Assembly (NCBI GenBank): GCA_004114245.1
Contig: QZWS01000065.1
Location: forward strand, 1-31,007
From: Zoopage sp. CT-All
Lineage: Eukaryota; Zoopagomycota; Zoopagomycetes; Zoopagales; Zoopagaceae
Direction: 5' to 3'
DNA: 31,007 nt
Positions 20,137 to 28,998 of this stretch are shown piece after piece. The translations under genes were made by a program, and so were the position numbers. How positions within the stretch are numbered: position 1 is the stretch's first letter; every line of letters starts with the position of its first letter. The notes under the pieces are model-generated. The model saw only the letters and a program-made list of their open reading frames with translations, ran no database searches and was not told where the DNA came from.

Positions 20137-21141
20137 CTATACGCTCCCAATTCCACCCAGCCCCACAGCATAACGGCTCATACTCCACATATGACGAAGT
20201 ATTTGCTTTCTCTCTTCGGGTACCGTGATGCGCAGGCCACGGTAGCCAGGGTACTTGAATACTTCAACGTCTTCGCCAGGCGCACTTCGTGTCAGATCTT
20301 GTAAATAAGATTCTGTCATTTTCATCGCGTAAAAAAAGACTTCGTCGGCCACGATTTTTATACCGAACATACTCTCAGGGTACACCCTTCCCAATGATAT
20401 AAAGTTCCTCTGGTATGCTGCAATCATGCACGATGCGAGCTGGATGTCATCTTTCCTGTACCTATTATCGCTAATGCGTTTGTTTTCTTGCATAATCCAG
20501 ATCACATCGCTTCCCCTCCTCCCTTCTCGGTTCGCGTTTACTGCATAATTTTTCATCCCCACAGTGAGCCGAAGAGAGCAGGAGAACATCAGAAGGTCTT
20601 GGGCGTCATTGAATTGGACAGCGTTCATGAGCTCGATTGCCATGTCATCAATGTACTTTTCGTCGCGGGGACCATCTTCAAGATCTCCACGTTTGATTGA
20701 CCCTTTTTTGGTTATATCATTGTGGATAATCGCGATGCGCAGCCTGACAAGGAGGCGGCGCACTTTTTCGCTCAATTCCGGATGGTTGGCTGAGCGGAAG
20801 TTGAGAATCTGGTCAGGACCGAATTCGTCGAGATACAGATCAGTGGCTGAGGGTGGAAGCGGCTCTGTTGTCTCGTCGATCCCCATCGCTTCCGAAAAGG
20901 AATCCTTGTCAATGATTCGGATTTTTAGTCCGATTCCCTCTGCGTAGCCGGATAAACTGGTAGAGTTCTGTAACTTGTGGTTCACAATCTCGACAGCGCT
21001 TGAACTGTACATCTTTTTGCAGTGCCCTCCCATGAGGGCAGCTTGCGCGCGGGTGGGGATGTGGCATTGACGGAGCGCACAGACAGAGTGGAATTGTGGG
21101 AGCGCATGGACAGGGTAGTATTGGCGGAGCGCACGGAGCAT
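20137..21141 (-). CDS. Uncharacterised QENK-family protein, copy A
   Basis: Function unknown. An intronless 334-residue frame paralogous to the gene on the other side (copy B, 21195-22133), with which it lies head-to-head. Shared blocks include TTEPLPPSATDLYLDEFGP, the central DIQLAxCMIAA stretch, and C-terminal MKMTESYL and DLTRSAPGEDVEVFKYPGY. The core IWIMQENKRI (about residues 210-219), then DIQLASCMIAAYQ, then an Ile/Phe/Tyr strand, recalls a large family of fungal hypothetical proteins (VVQENK...QLIAEAIAAFQ) that I know mainly from basidiomycetes. A D-x(n)-ExK spacing followed by a QL helix is also the pattern of PD-(D/E)XK nuclease folds; that reading is inference. The N-terminus carries three 9-residue repeats encoded by a 27-bp tandem repeat. 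Translation might instead start at Met46 (MYSSSAVE). Confidence 0.7.
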   Translation of the reverse strand: MLRALRQYYPVHALPQFHSVCALRQCHIPTRAQAALMGGHCKKMYSSSAVEIVNHKLQNSTSLSGYAEGIGLKIRIIDKDSFSEAMGIDETTEPLPPSATDLYLDEFGPDQILNFRSANHPELSEKVRRLLVRLRIAIIHNDITKKGSIKRGDLEDGPRDEKYIDDMAIELMNAVQFNDAQDLLMFSCSLRLTVGMKNYAVNANREGRRGSDVIWIMQENKRISDNRYRKDDIQLASCMIAAYQRNFISLGRVYPESMFGIKIVADEVFFYAMKMTESYLQDLTRSAPGEDVEVFKYPGYRGLRITVPEERKQILRHMWSMSRYAVGLGGIGSV

Positions 21142-21262
21142 GGTGTGAGAGATTTTGTGACTGCTGCTGTCCTCATCCCTCTCGCCTGCTCAACATGCTC
21201 CGTGCACTCCGCCAATACCACATCCCCATCCGCGCGCAAGCTGCACTCATGGGAGGGCACTG
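21020..21262. repeat. Inverted repeat joining the two paralogues
   Basis: Left arm 21020-21141 and right arm 21195-21262 are near-identical reverse complements (for example CAGTGCCCTCCCATGAG on the left versus the complement of CTCATGGGAGGGCACTG on the right, one mismatch). The left arm holds 54 extra bases, two additional 27-bp units. The loop between them is the 53 bp separating the two start codons. A hairpin of about 68 bp per arm is possible. Confidence 0.88.
21052..21132 (-). repeat. 27-bp tandem repeat, three units
   Basis: Three consecutive 27-bp units in the 5' end of copy A, each beginning GCGCTCC, encode ALRQYYPVH, ALPQFHSVC and ALRQCHIPT. Copy B has a single matching unit (ALRQYHIPI). 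The unit length preserves the reading frame. Confidence 0.85.
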
Positions 21263-22133
21263 GAAAATGATGTATAGTACATGCGCCACAAAGACTGTTG
21301 ACACTTCGAAACCTCGCAAGCGTTCTAGCAAGAAGCTCCTGTTTGCGCCATCCGCTTCCAAGTTTGGTTATGTAGAGGAATGCGGACTAAGAATCCGGAT
21401 CACTGACAATGCTTCTTTCTCGGACACGATGGGCATCGACGAAGCAACAGAGCCGCTTCCACCCTCAGCCACTGATCTGTATCTCGACGAATTCGGTCCT
21501 GGCCAGATTCTCACCTTTCACCCAAAAGAGCATCCGGAGATGAACGACGACGTACGCTCCTTCCTCGCTAAGTTGAGCATAGTGGCCATGAACAACGCAC
21601 GGTTCAATGACGATCCCCGAGAAGAAACACACATTGACAACATGGTGATCAAACTCTTGGAAGCCGTCAAGCACGATGACGGCAGAGATCTTCTCATGTC
21701 ATCCAACTCTCTTTCTTTCTCCATAGGGGATAAATATATCTCAGCAAAAGCAGACAGAGAGGTGAGAAGAGAAACCGACATCTTATGGGTTACGAAAGCG
21801 AATGAGCACCTCGGAGGTGGAAAGTACAAGCTAGGCGACATCCAGCTCGCAGCGTGCATGATTGCAGCACACCAGGAAAATGCCATACCAGAGGAAAGAG
21901 TATATCCTGATAGAATGATGGGGATCAAAATCAGAGGCGATATGTTCCATTTTTACGCGATGAAAATGACAGAATCATACTTGCTTGATCTGACACGAAG
22001 TGCGCCTGGTGAAGACGTTGAAGTATTCAAGTACCCCGGCTACCATGGCCTGTGCATCACGGTACCCGAAGAGAGGAGGCAGATCCTCAGTCATCTGTGG
22101 AGCATGAGATGCTATGCTACGAAGCTGTATTAG
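21195..22133 (+). CDS. Uncharacterised QENK-family protein, copy B
   Basis: Paralogue of copy A, divergently oriented; 312 residues from ATG 21195, whose context matches the ATG of copy A through the inverted repeat. It keeps the family framework: IRITDNASFSDTMGIDEAT, EPLPPSATDLYLDEFGPG, LGDIQLAACMIAAHQ and the conserved C-terminal block. The position equivalent to QENK in copy A reads TKANEHL (about residues 199-205), so the Glu-x-Lys pair is lost. The middle region (about 110-160) also differs in length. If the family is a nuclease-like enzyme, this copy may be inactive or a binding partner; that is inference. The frame extends upstream without an ATG in good context. Confidence 0.7.
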   Translation: MLRALRQYHIPIRAQAALMGGHWKMMYSTCATKTVDTSKPRKRSSKKLLFAPSASKFGYVEECGLRIRITDNASFSDTMGIDEATEPLPPSATDLYLDEFGPGQILTFHPKEHPEMNDDVRSFLAKLSIVAMNNARFNDDPREETHIDNMVIKLLEAVKHDDGRDLLMSSNSLSFSIGDKYISAKADREVRRETDILWVTKANEHLGGGKYKLGDIQLAACMIAAHQENAIPEERVYPDRMMGIKIRGDMFHFYAMKMTESYLLDLTRSAPGEDVEVFKYPGYHGLCITVPEERRQILSHLWSMRCYATKLY

Positions 22134-22419
22134 ATTGAGTGCGACTAGGGAGGACTGAATTCTATGATGTCGAGGACAAGTTGTGGACACTGGCAGGTTA
22201 TATGGGTGAAGAGTACAGGAGGATGTGGGCGTATAGCTAGGTTATTGGGATAGTAGCGGTATCTTTGTAGCTTCCCTCGGAGCAATCTTTAGTACACGCT
22301 CTTGCATACACCAACATCTGCTTTCAAAAATAAGCATTCCTATTGCAGTTCCTTGTCAGTGGGGGAGAGGAGAGTTGGACCAGTCGCTGTGTGAGCTGCG
22401 AGTTTCTCAAGCCCCCAAC
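22134..22419. other. Intergenic stretch before the CLYBL-like gene
   Basis: This 286-bp gap holds no supported gene, repeat or RNA. It should contain the 3' end of copy B and the promoter of the lyase gene; no similarity to the region downstream of copy A was seen. Confidence 0.4.
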
Positions 22420-23560
22420 ATGCTTGCGCCATGGGCTCATCGCACGCTTAAATTTACCTTGTCGACCGGATTTTGTCTGGGAAGAGTTCGAAATGCGTCG
22501 AACGTCACGGCTGGGTCGCGGCGGGCGCTGTTCTACGGTGCGTCCATGTAAGCCTGGGAACATCAGGCCACCATCACATCTAGTTCCTGGAAGCGACGCA
22601 AAGAAGATTGTGAAATCTCGCTCCGTCCACCCAGACTGTCTCATATACGATCTGGAGGACAGCGTCACCTTGGATAGGAAGGGTGCCGCTCGAGAGATGG
22701 TGCATGATGCGCTCGCAGCCTATGATGGTAAGGCGGAGCTCGGCGTGAGAGTGAACACGGTCGCATCTGGGTATGGTCTCGATGACCTCAATGTTGTGGT
22801 GAGTGTGTCTCTTCTGCTGGGCATCGCCCGCTGACCAATGGTGCGTGCAGCTGCGCTCGGGAAATCTCAACGTTGTGCTGCTGCCCAAGGTCAACGAGGC
22901 CGCCGATGTCAAGGCCGTTAGTCGTCTGATCGATACCTTGCACCCAAACCCTGCTGCCGTCAAGATCATTGCGTCGGTAGAAAGTGCGCTGGCAGTGATG
23001 AATTTGCGTGAAATTGCCACCAGTGATGCCAAGATCGATGCCCTCCTGGTGCGTAGTGTCTCATCGCCACCAGTGCTAGATGGCGGCCTTTAGTTTGCTG
23101 CAGAGGACTATTGTGCAGATGTGGGCCTAATAAGGACGTCTTCCAGGCAGGAAATGCTTTATGCTCGATCGGCTGTTGTTACCGCGGCTGCGGCCTATGG
23201 TTTGCAGGCCATAGATCTCGTTTGCGTAGACTTCAAAAGTGATGACGTGTTGCTCGAGGAGTGTCAAGAAGGCCGCAAACTTGGATACACTGGAAAGGCA
23301 TGCTATTCCCCACACCATTCTAATCGACATTGTGACCATTCACGCAGCAAACGATCCATCCAAGGCAGATTGATATTGTCCAGAACGAGTTCCTCCCAAG
23401 TGATCGTGACATTGACTTGGCCACGAAGATCCTGCAGGCACAACAAGTCAATGAGCGTCGTGGCGTCGGGGCATTTGATGTTGATGGCTTGGTGGTAGAT
23501 GCTCCGGTTGTTAAATGGGCCCAGAAAATCATGGTCCGTGCAAATCGGTCAACTGTTTGA
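22420..23560 (+). CDS. CLYBL / HpcH-HpaI-family citrate-lyase-beta-like enzyme
   Basis: Mg-dependent C-C lyase of the CitE/CLYBL type. The animal enzyme cleaves citramalyl-CoA in mitochondria; related enzymes act on malyl-CoA or run as malate synthase. Five exons (22420-22537, 22584-22798, 22851-23048, 23094-23297, 23348-23560) give 315 residues. The N-terminal 35 residues are basic and hydroxylated, resembling a mitochondrial presequence. Motifs in order: RRALFYVPGSDAKKIVKS, CLIYDLEDSV (metal-site acidic residues), LGVRVNTV, VVLLPKV, ASVESALAVM, AAEDYCADVG (second metal/acidic site), and GK-QTIHPRQIDIV across the last intron, which uses a GC donor. Length and motif spacing fit the family. 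Its stop lies 58 bp from the MLH3 stop, convergently. Confidence 0.9.
23298..23347 (+). other. GC-AG intron in the CLYBL-like gene
   Basis: A 50-nt intron with donor AAG|GCATGC, acceptor CACGCAG and a clear TTCTAAT branch site. It joins GYTGK to QTIHPRQIDIV, the family's GK-x-x-IHPxQ motif. No GT donor exists nearby. Confidence 0.85.
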
Positions 23561-23618
23561 TCAAATATATTTATTCGGCGCTTGTAAGGCACTATCCCTC
23601 CGCAATGCACCCACAGCG

Positions 23619-25775
23619 TCAGGATGCGATCCGGATCATGGGGTACATTGACGGACGACCATGTGCGCATTGAAACGGTAAGCGACACTTGAGCAAGCTG
23701 GCGATCAGCTCCGTACAAGCTTCGCTGGTCAATTCGTCATTGAACATAATAGCGCCTAGCACAAACCGCAAGTTAGTTGCTGCTTAAACGAAATCAACAC
23801 GTCACTTCTGCAAGCAACAGAGGCAAGGATGTGTTGCATCGGTTGTGCCAAATCAAATCGCCCATGCAGAATCTGATGGCGGAGCGCTTCCTGCACAAAA
23901 CGCTCCAGCATATCCGAAGCACTCAGTCTTTCATAGACAGGCAGTGGAATTGAGTGAATGCTCAACAGCAAGGCAGCTGTGACGGACACGACAAATCCAA
24001 ACCTGTGCCAGTGCTCAACGTCTGTCGCATCCCATGGCCGACTCAAGGAAAAACTCCGAGGCACGGGCAGCGGCAACGTTTGCCCGCGTCGCATTCCAGC
24101 TTCAAGACGCTCCAAGCGAACCCTCTCATCTGCTGCATGTTGGTCAAAGAGGCACAAAAAAGCGCCTTGTTCCGGTGCTCGCAGTAGACAAGCAATAAAC
24201 TTGCGATCAATTTGACCGACGACACGAATAAATTGGCACTGAGCGAAGCAACTGTCCCCAAGCTGTGGAAGCAATCCCATCGCTCGAAACCATTTCAACG
24301 GCGGCAGACGCGATGCAACTGGTATTGACCCAGCAAGGCTGGTCGCGATCATTCCAAGACGAGCAGGTTCAATGGGCCTTGCCGCCGATGTAATTGGCAA
24401 AGTGAGGGTATTTCCTGTCCGCGGATCGATGACACGATCGTCGAAATTGGCCCTTACACGACTCACTGGTGGACAAGGCATTGTGCCGTGAGTAGATCGG
24501 AGAGGAAGCTGTCTTGATTCGAAGGATAGCTTCGTCAGCTGCTGGCGAGTCCCGGTTATGCTATCCAAGATCTTTACCCGACTATGCTACACGGTATATC
24601 GTAATTAGGTTCTCACCATGGCTTCAGACAGGCTCAATTCAACGGATGGAGCGCATCTGAGAAAGAGTACGAATGCTAAATTGCCAACCTGTGAAGCCGT
24701 CGATGGATTTCGCCGCTTGAATGCAGCGGCGATCAGATTGATTAATGTAGAATTGTCCACTGGCCGGCCATTCACGACTAGGAGATGTCAGCAGAGCCAG
24801 AGAGCGGGGTGCGATCAACAAAGTCGCTGACACGTCTACTGTTCGTCAAGTCCACGTTAACTGATTGTAGAGAAGTTATTATACCGTCTTGTTGGATAGC
24901 TTAGAACCAACATAGCCAACTATGTGAATGCTGCTCCCCGTGGCTGTAAATGGATCCAGACAGTGCGCCACATCATCTCCATACACATTCGCTATAAGCT
25001 CGAGGACGGAGTCGGTCTTGGAAGAATTAGAGCGCTGGCTCGGTAGCATAGTGCGGCATACTGTTCCAGCGGAGAGCTTCGTAGTACCCGGCTCTGAGAC
25101 GTCGGTAAGATGCATGCGAAGATATGGGAAGACAAAGAGATAGTTCGAAAGAGATGCGATGATCTCAGCTAGTCGCGGAGATTCCCTTCGACGTAGTGCG
25201 ATCTAACTTTAGAGATACCCATGGTAACAGAACAGCACCCCGTACGTTATGAAATAGACCGACTATCACGACGGAGAAATTACACCTTGGCGCCGACGTT
25301 GACCTATCAGACTGGCATCGCGGGTCAACAAGGCGGCACAGTCTGGACAGCGTACAAGATTACTGACATCCCCCGTCCCGATGCTGCGCATATAGCATCT
25401 CTGAGATAACGCCTTGATACTCCAAAGGGCTGCCAAACGCGCCATCGACGAGTATCAAATAAGACAATTCTGCTTGCCTGTGCCGAATCGGCCATATCGC
25501 AGGCTTTCACGGCGCTCCGCTGGAGCCATCGCATTTGTATACGTGACAAATTCTCCGCTGTTAAAAGCTTCGATGAGTGCTTGTGGCGCGCCGGGACCAT
25601 CGTCGGATATTCGCACATTGAAAGTTGTTCGATCCAAGTGAATGGACACGTTCCGCGCCCCAGCATCAATACTATTTTCTACTAGTAGCAAAATGCATCC
25701 TCGTAGCGACGAGATCCGGTGCGACGCGCTGATTTGGACGGCATCGGCATCCAGCAGCTGGGTGATTCGGGGCAT
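23619..25775 (-). CDS. MLH3: MutL homologue MLH3
   Basis: MutL-family subunit that pairs with MLH1 in meiotic crossing-over and mismatch repair; MLH3 provides a nicking endonuclease. Supported exons: 25775 to about 25458 (N-terminal ATPase: LLLVENSIDAGA, VRISDDGPG, RYGRFGTGKQ), one or two poorly resolved exons ending at 25246 (VVIVGLFHN), 25202-24885 (RRESPRLAEI), a 16-nt microexon 24835-24820, 24777-24617 (VNGRPVDNSTLI), 24571-23806 and 23755-23619. The C-terminal half holds LFDQHAADERVRLERLE, an intact DQHA-x2-E-x4-E endonuclease motif, then ACR-SAIMFNDEL and QCAHGRPSMYP, the usual end of MLH3. Oddities: the catalytic Glu of the MutL ELVxNSxDA motif is Leu here, and GFRGEAL is not recognisable at 25246-25458. 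The intron between 24617 and 24571 could be 45 or 30 nt. Confidence 0.85.
24820..24835 (-). other. 16-nt microexon of MLH3
   Basis: A stop codon lies directly before it in the required frame, and the frame must change directly after it. Introns of 49 nt (24836-24884) and 42 nt (24778-24819) flank it. It encodes TCQRL plus the first base of the Phe codon, completing QRLFVNGRPV, a conserved MutL segment (RQ-x-F-V/I-N-x-RPV). A 7-nt version using the internal AG (CGACTTT) is a weaker alternative. Confidence 0.72.
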
Positions 25776-25808
25776 TCCTGTGGGACACACATTTGACGAC
25801 TAAATCCC
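25776..25808. promoter_or_regulatory. Minimal divergent gap, MLH3 / AFG1
   Basis: Only 33 bp separate the two chosen ATGs. Either the leaders overlap or the true MLH3 start lies in an unrecognised upstream exon. No core promoter element is visible. Confidence 0.35.
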
Positions 25809-27425
25809 ATGCACTACTCGCCTGTAACTCGCCTCGTCGGCTGCAGGCGATTCGCGTCAAATGGAGCTCTGGGAGGCCCGTTGGCATCCTATAAGCAGAT
25901 GATCGGGTGCGGACGGCTGCGGAAGGATGTTGCGCAGGCTGTGGTTATGGAGCGTCTCGATCACCTTTACTGGAGGATGCCGCTGTCCGATGCTGACACA
26001 TCCCTGCCGCCATCCAAGAAGGGGACCGGATTTTTTTCAAAGGTGAGATTAAAAGCGTTATTTGATCTGATATCCTTCTGGCGGCAGCTGCTTGGGAGGG
26101 GTAGATTGACCGCGCCATCCTTCACGGATATCGTCGGTGCCTATATGTGAGTTGCCGGCTATGTAGCCTCTAGGCCCATTCATTCATGACGACAGTTATG
26201 GCGGCGTGGGAACAGGAAAGACGACGCTGATGGATCTCTTCTACGATGTGCTGCCTTTAAAACGAAAACGAAGAGTGCATTTCAATGCATTCATGCTGGA
26301 GATCCACGAGAGTAGCCGCCTTGCTTCAGTCGGCCCCCTGCTATTTATTCGGTAGAGATTCACAGGCTCAAGCTGGGCGGGCGCTCGGGAAACCCGGCTG
26401 CAGCCATCGCCGACGAACTTGCCAGCGAGTCAAGAGTCATATGTTTCGACGAGTTTCAAGTGCGTTGCTCGATTTATGCCCGTTCATCACCACTTAGACT
26501 GCAATTCGCAGGTCACTAATATTGTGGATGCGATGTTGCTCCGTCAACTCCTCTCCGAGCTTTTTATGCGAGATGTTCACGTCATAACGACGAGCAATCG
26601 CGCTCCGGATGGTGCGTCCTCGCTTCGTTTCTATGGTGTGCGATCCTTGTAGAACTCTACAAGAATGGTATCCAGCGAGAGAGCTTTGTCCCGTGTATTG
26701 AGATGATCAAGACAAAGCTCGACGTGATGGATATTGATTCAAACCAAGACTATCGATTAGCCTTCGCTGACAGCCAAGGTGCTCGGAGGCTGTATTTCTA
26801 TCCCTTGAACAGCGCAACGGGGCGAGCGATGGATCTGCTGACGCGAGAGATGTCTGCAGGGCATCCACCCGCAGAGAAGGTCATTCGATTCCTTGGTCGA
26901 ACCCTTGTCGTGCCGTTGGCGGTCAACGGGTTTGGCCGATTCACCTTTATGCAACTATGCGGCGAAGTATGTCTCCACCCTGTTGCTATTAGGCATACAG
27001 TCGACGCTCTTATGCTAGCCGCTCGGAGCACCAGACTATCTCGCTCTCTGCCGTCAATTTCATACGCTCATGATCACGGACATTCCTCGGATGAACTCGT
27101 CCATGCGAAATGAAGCAAGGCGGTTTATTATACTGATCGACGAAGCGTATAATTTGAAAGTCACTGTGATCTGCTCGGCCGAGGCTCCGATTGAGGAGCT
27201 GTTTGACCTGGACTACGTTGAGGGTGGAAAGGTGTTGGCAAACGACGCGTTAGAATCCTCGTCGGGAAACAAGGTAATCTGATGGCTGTGAAATCCTTGA
27301 TTATGAGTCGCCATTAGTCTGAGGATGTTGGGCGGGCGGGAGAAGAAGAGGCATTCGCATTTCGACGAGCCATGAGTAGGCTAGCAGAGATGCAGAGCTG
27401 GGGATCGTCGCGAATGCATGGTTAG
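25809..27425 (+). CDS. AFG1: AFG1/LACE1-family mitochondrial AAA-type ATPase
   Basis: Mitochondrial P-loop ATPase of the AFG1 (AFG1L/LACE1) family, involved in turnover of respiratory-chain subunits. Eight exons (25809-26042, 26088-26146, 26196-26311, 26356-26459, 26512-26611, 26653-26966, 27019-27273, 27318-27425; introns 41-52 nt) give 429 residues. The Walker A motif YGGVGTGKTTLMDLFY (about 99-114) is restored by splicing, followed by VHFNAFMLEIH, Walker B VICFDEFQV, the sensor region TTSNRAPDELYKNG, then PLGAPDYLALC and the C-terminal SEDVGRAGEEEAFAFRRA. The N-terminus has a short basic presequence-like stretch. Slightly short for the family (about 450-510). Its stop codon is 6 bp from the ADAT1 stop. 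Confidence 0.92.
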
Positions 27426-27431
27426 AATATC

Positions 27432-28914
27432 TTACGAGGGAAATGCATATATGGTAGGATCCTCGGACCAGCCTTTGAAAAAGCCAGCCTTCAGCCGAGC
27501 CTTTTTCGCGTGGTACTCGGGTGCGACAGTTGCCTTGTTGAGCGGCAAGGTGGCATCTCTGGCTGCCACCTTTCGATATACTTCCACGTATGACGCCTTG
27601 CAAATAATAGGCCTGCAGCGCAACGAGAAACATCCTGTTTTGCGATCCCGGGCCGATCCTTGTCTCCTCCCTCGCACGATGATATCCGCTTTCGTCATTG
27701 CTTCAAACCAGCACACCGCTAAATACGATCAGGTGATCAAAGTAGATGGGAGATGGCATGCATTCGTCAGCCGTCGATGGTTCATTGATTGCTGTAGTGG
27801 CGCTTTTAGAGCCGGGAAATACTGCTGTCGTTGGATAAATTTCGAGTCGCCGGCAGCCATTAGCTGTGCCCATTCCACGATCGCCATCCTGTAGCCGAAA
27901 TACAAAGGCTCGTTCGAGACTCGATGCATTGTATCTATCCCCGACCACGATTGCGTCCACGTACACCGCAGGCATTACGCTTGATAGCAATGCGCCCTGA
28001 ACGCCAATAAAGCTCCATAGAGCAATTTTGTCCCTATAAAGCAAGAGCCAGGCATCAACACAATTGCCGCACAGTGATGGTGACGAACGTGCAGGACATG
28101 GAATGTGTTGGCGGAGAGTCGCGTCGGCCTGGTTTAGTTCGCAGCGCTCCTTTGCGACTGTAGTCATTTCTGCCTCGGATAATGGTATTATCGGCGGTCG
28201 TACATATGTTTGCAAATGGAGCACAAGAATTTGAGATAGTCTCATCGTCAAGTGCCTCCGTCGAGGCGTCACCACCTACGACGGGGATATTAGTGTGCAG
28301 AAATGTGATGACATGGACCAACATGGCGCCTGGCTGACGTAAAGCCACACCCTTGTTGGCTGCCTCCATTCAAAGCAGAGACTTTCTTTAGAGCCATCCT
28401 CATGCCGCTCTTCGTTGGATGCCGCGGTGTGCCTAATGGGAGCGATGGGGGCAAGACAGGAAGGATGATTGTCGAGAGCCTGGCGCATCTGCTCCAACAA
28501 GTATCTATCCGAAAGCAGGGCATCATCAGAATGGCATGAGCAGCGATTCTCGAGTCACTACAGGCGAAAAGCGCGTCGGGCAATAACTTCGGCGTGGCAA
28601 TCTCCGACCACAGTCCCATCAGACTCAAGCCTAGACGTCGGCACGCATTTTGTCCCGGTGCCAATTGCAACGCATTCCAGCTTCTCTCCACACTCTACAG
28701 ATCGATCAGTGCATTGGTCGATCTAAATAACTTGGATGCGCAGGGACTCACGCAGGACAAAGGCGGCAAGAACAGTATACGTCGCCTTTTGCGTATTCTG
28801 ACGCGGTTTACTTAGCGATGCGTACGTCGCTATCGATAACCGTGCGACGCGATCGGCCATCGCTGCTGGCACAGGCGCCACCGCGTCCCCGGCATCTCGG
28901 CTGCGCTTTGGCAT
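27432..28914 (-). CDS. TAD1: tRNA-specific adenosine deaminase 1 (ADAT1/TAD1)
   Basis: Zinc-dependent deaminase that converts A37 to inosine next to the anticodon of tRNA-Ala. Six exons (28914-28752, 28694-28562, 28504-28323, 28275-28089, 28033-27762, 27718-27432) give 407 residues, or 389 from Met19 (MADRVARL, 28860). Active-site motifs: [25 protein letters not shown] (His zinc ligand and proton-relay Glu), [13 protein letters not shown] (Cys ligand, restored by splicing), RTKPGR and [20 protein letters not shown] (second Cys ligand). The C-terminal ADAT domain continues with [28 protein letters not shown] and [13 protein letters not shown]. The intron at 27719-27761 uses a GC donor. Family members are about 400-500 residues, so this one is compact. 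Two CACGTG sites lie upstream. Confidence 0.92.
27719..27761 (-). other. Putative GC-AG intron in ADAT1
   Basis: A 43-nt intron with donor GAAT|GCATGC and acceptor ATTTAG; a CTGAT branch-like site lies inside. It keeps the family's Trp-containing segment [13 protein letters not shown]. The GT alternative (28 nt, acceptor GAAAG) is shorter than any intron here and deletes that segment. Confidence 0.55.
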
Positions 28915-28931
28915 CTGGACAGGCTTCAGCC

Positions 28932-28966
28932 CACGTGATGCGATTGCTCACAACCCAAGACACGTG
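28932..28966. promoter_or_regulatory. Paired CACGTG elements upstream of ADAT1
   Basis: Two CACGTGAT octamers (28932 and 28961) are spaced 29 bp apart in the 84-bp gap between the ADAT1 start and the MAM33 stop. CACGTG is the core bound by bHLH factors such as yeast Cbf1. Position fits ADAT1 promoter control; function is inferred. Confidence 0.55.
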
Positions 28967-28998
28967 ATACATGCATATGCAATCACAAGGTCTATTCC

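Noticed and set aside
21096-21194. Upstream extension of copy B through the palindrome loop
   Set aside because: It has no ATG in suitable context and is absent from copy A; the shared ATG at the arm ends is the better start.
24587-24616. 30-nt intron in MLH3
   Set aside because: A 45-nt intron with the same donor and an AAG acceptor at 24572 keeps the same phase and matches local intron sizes; the 30-nt form cannot be excluded but is not needed.
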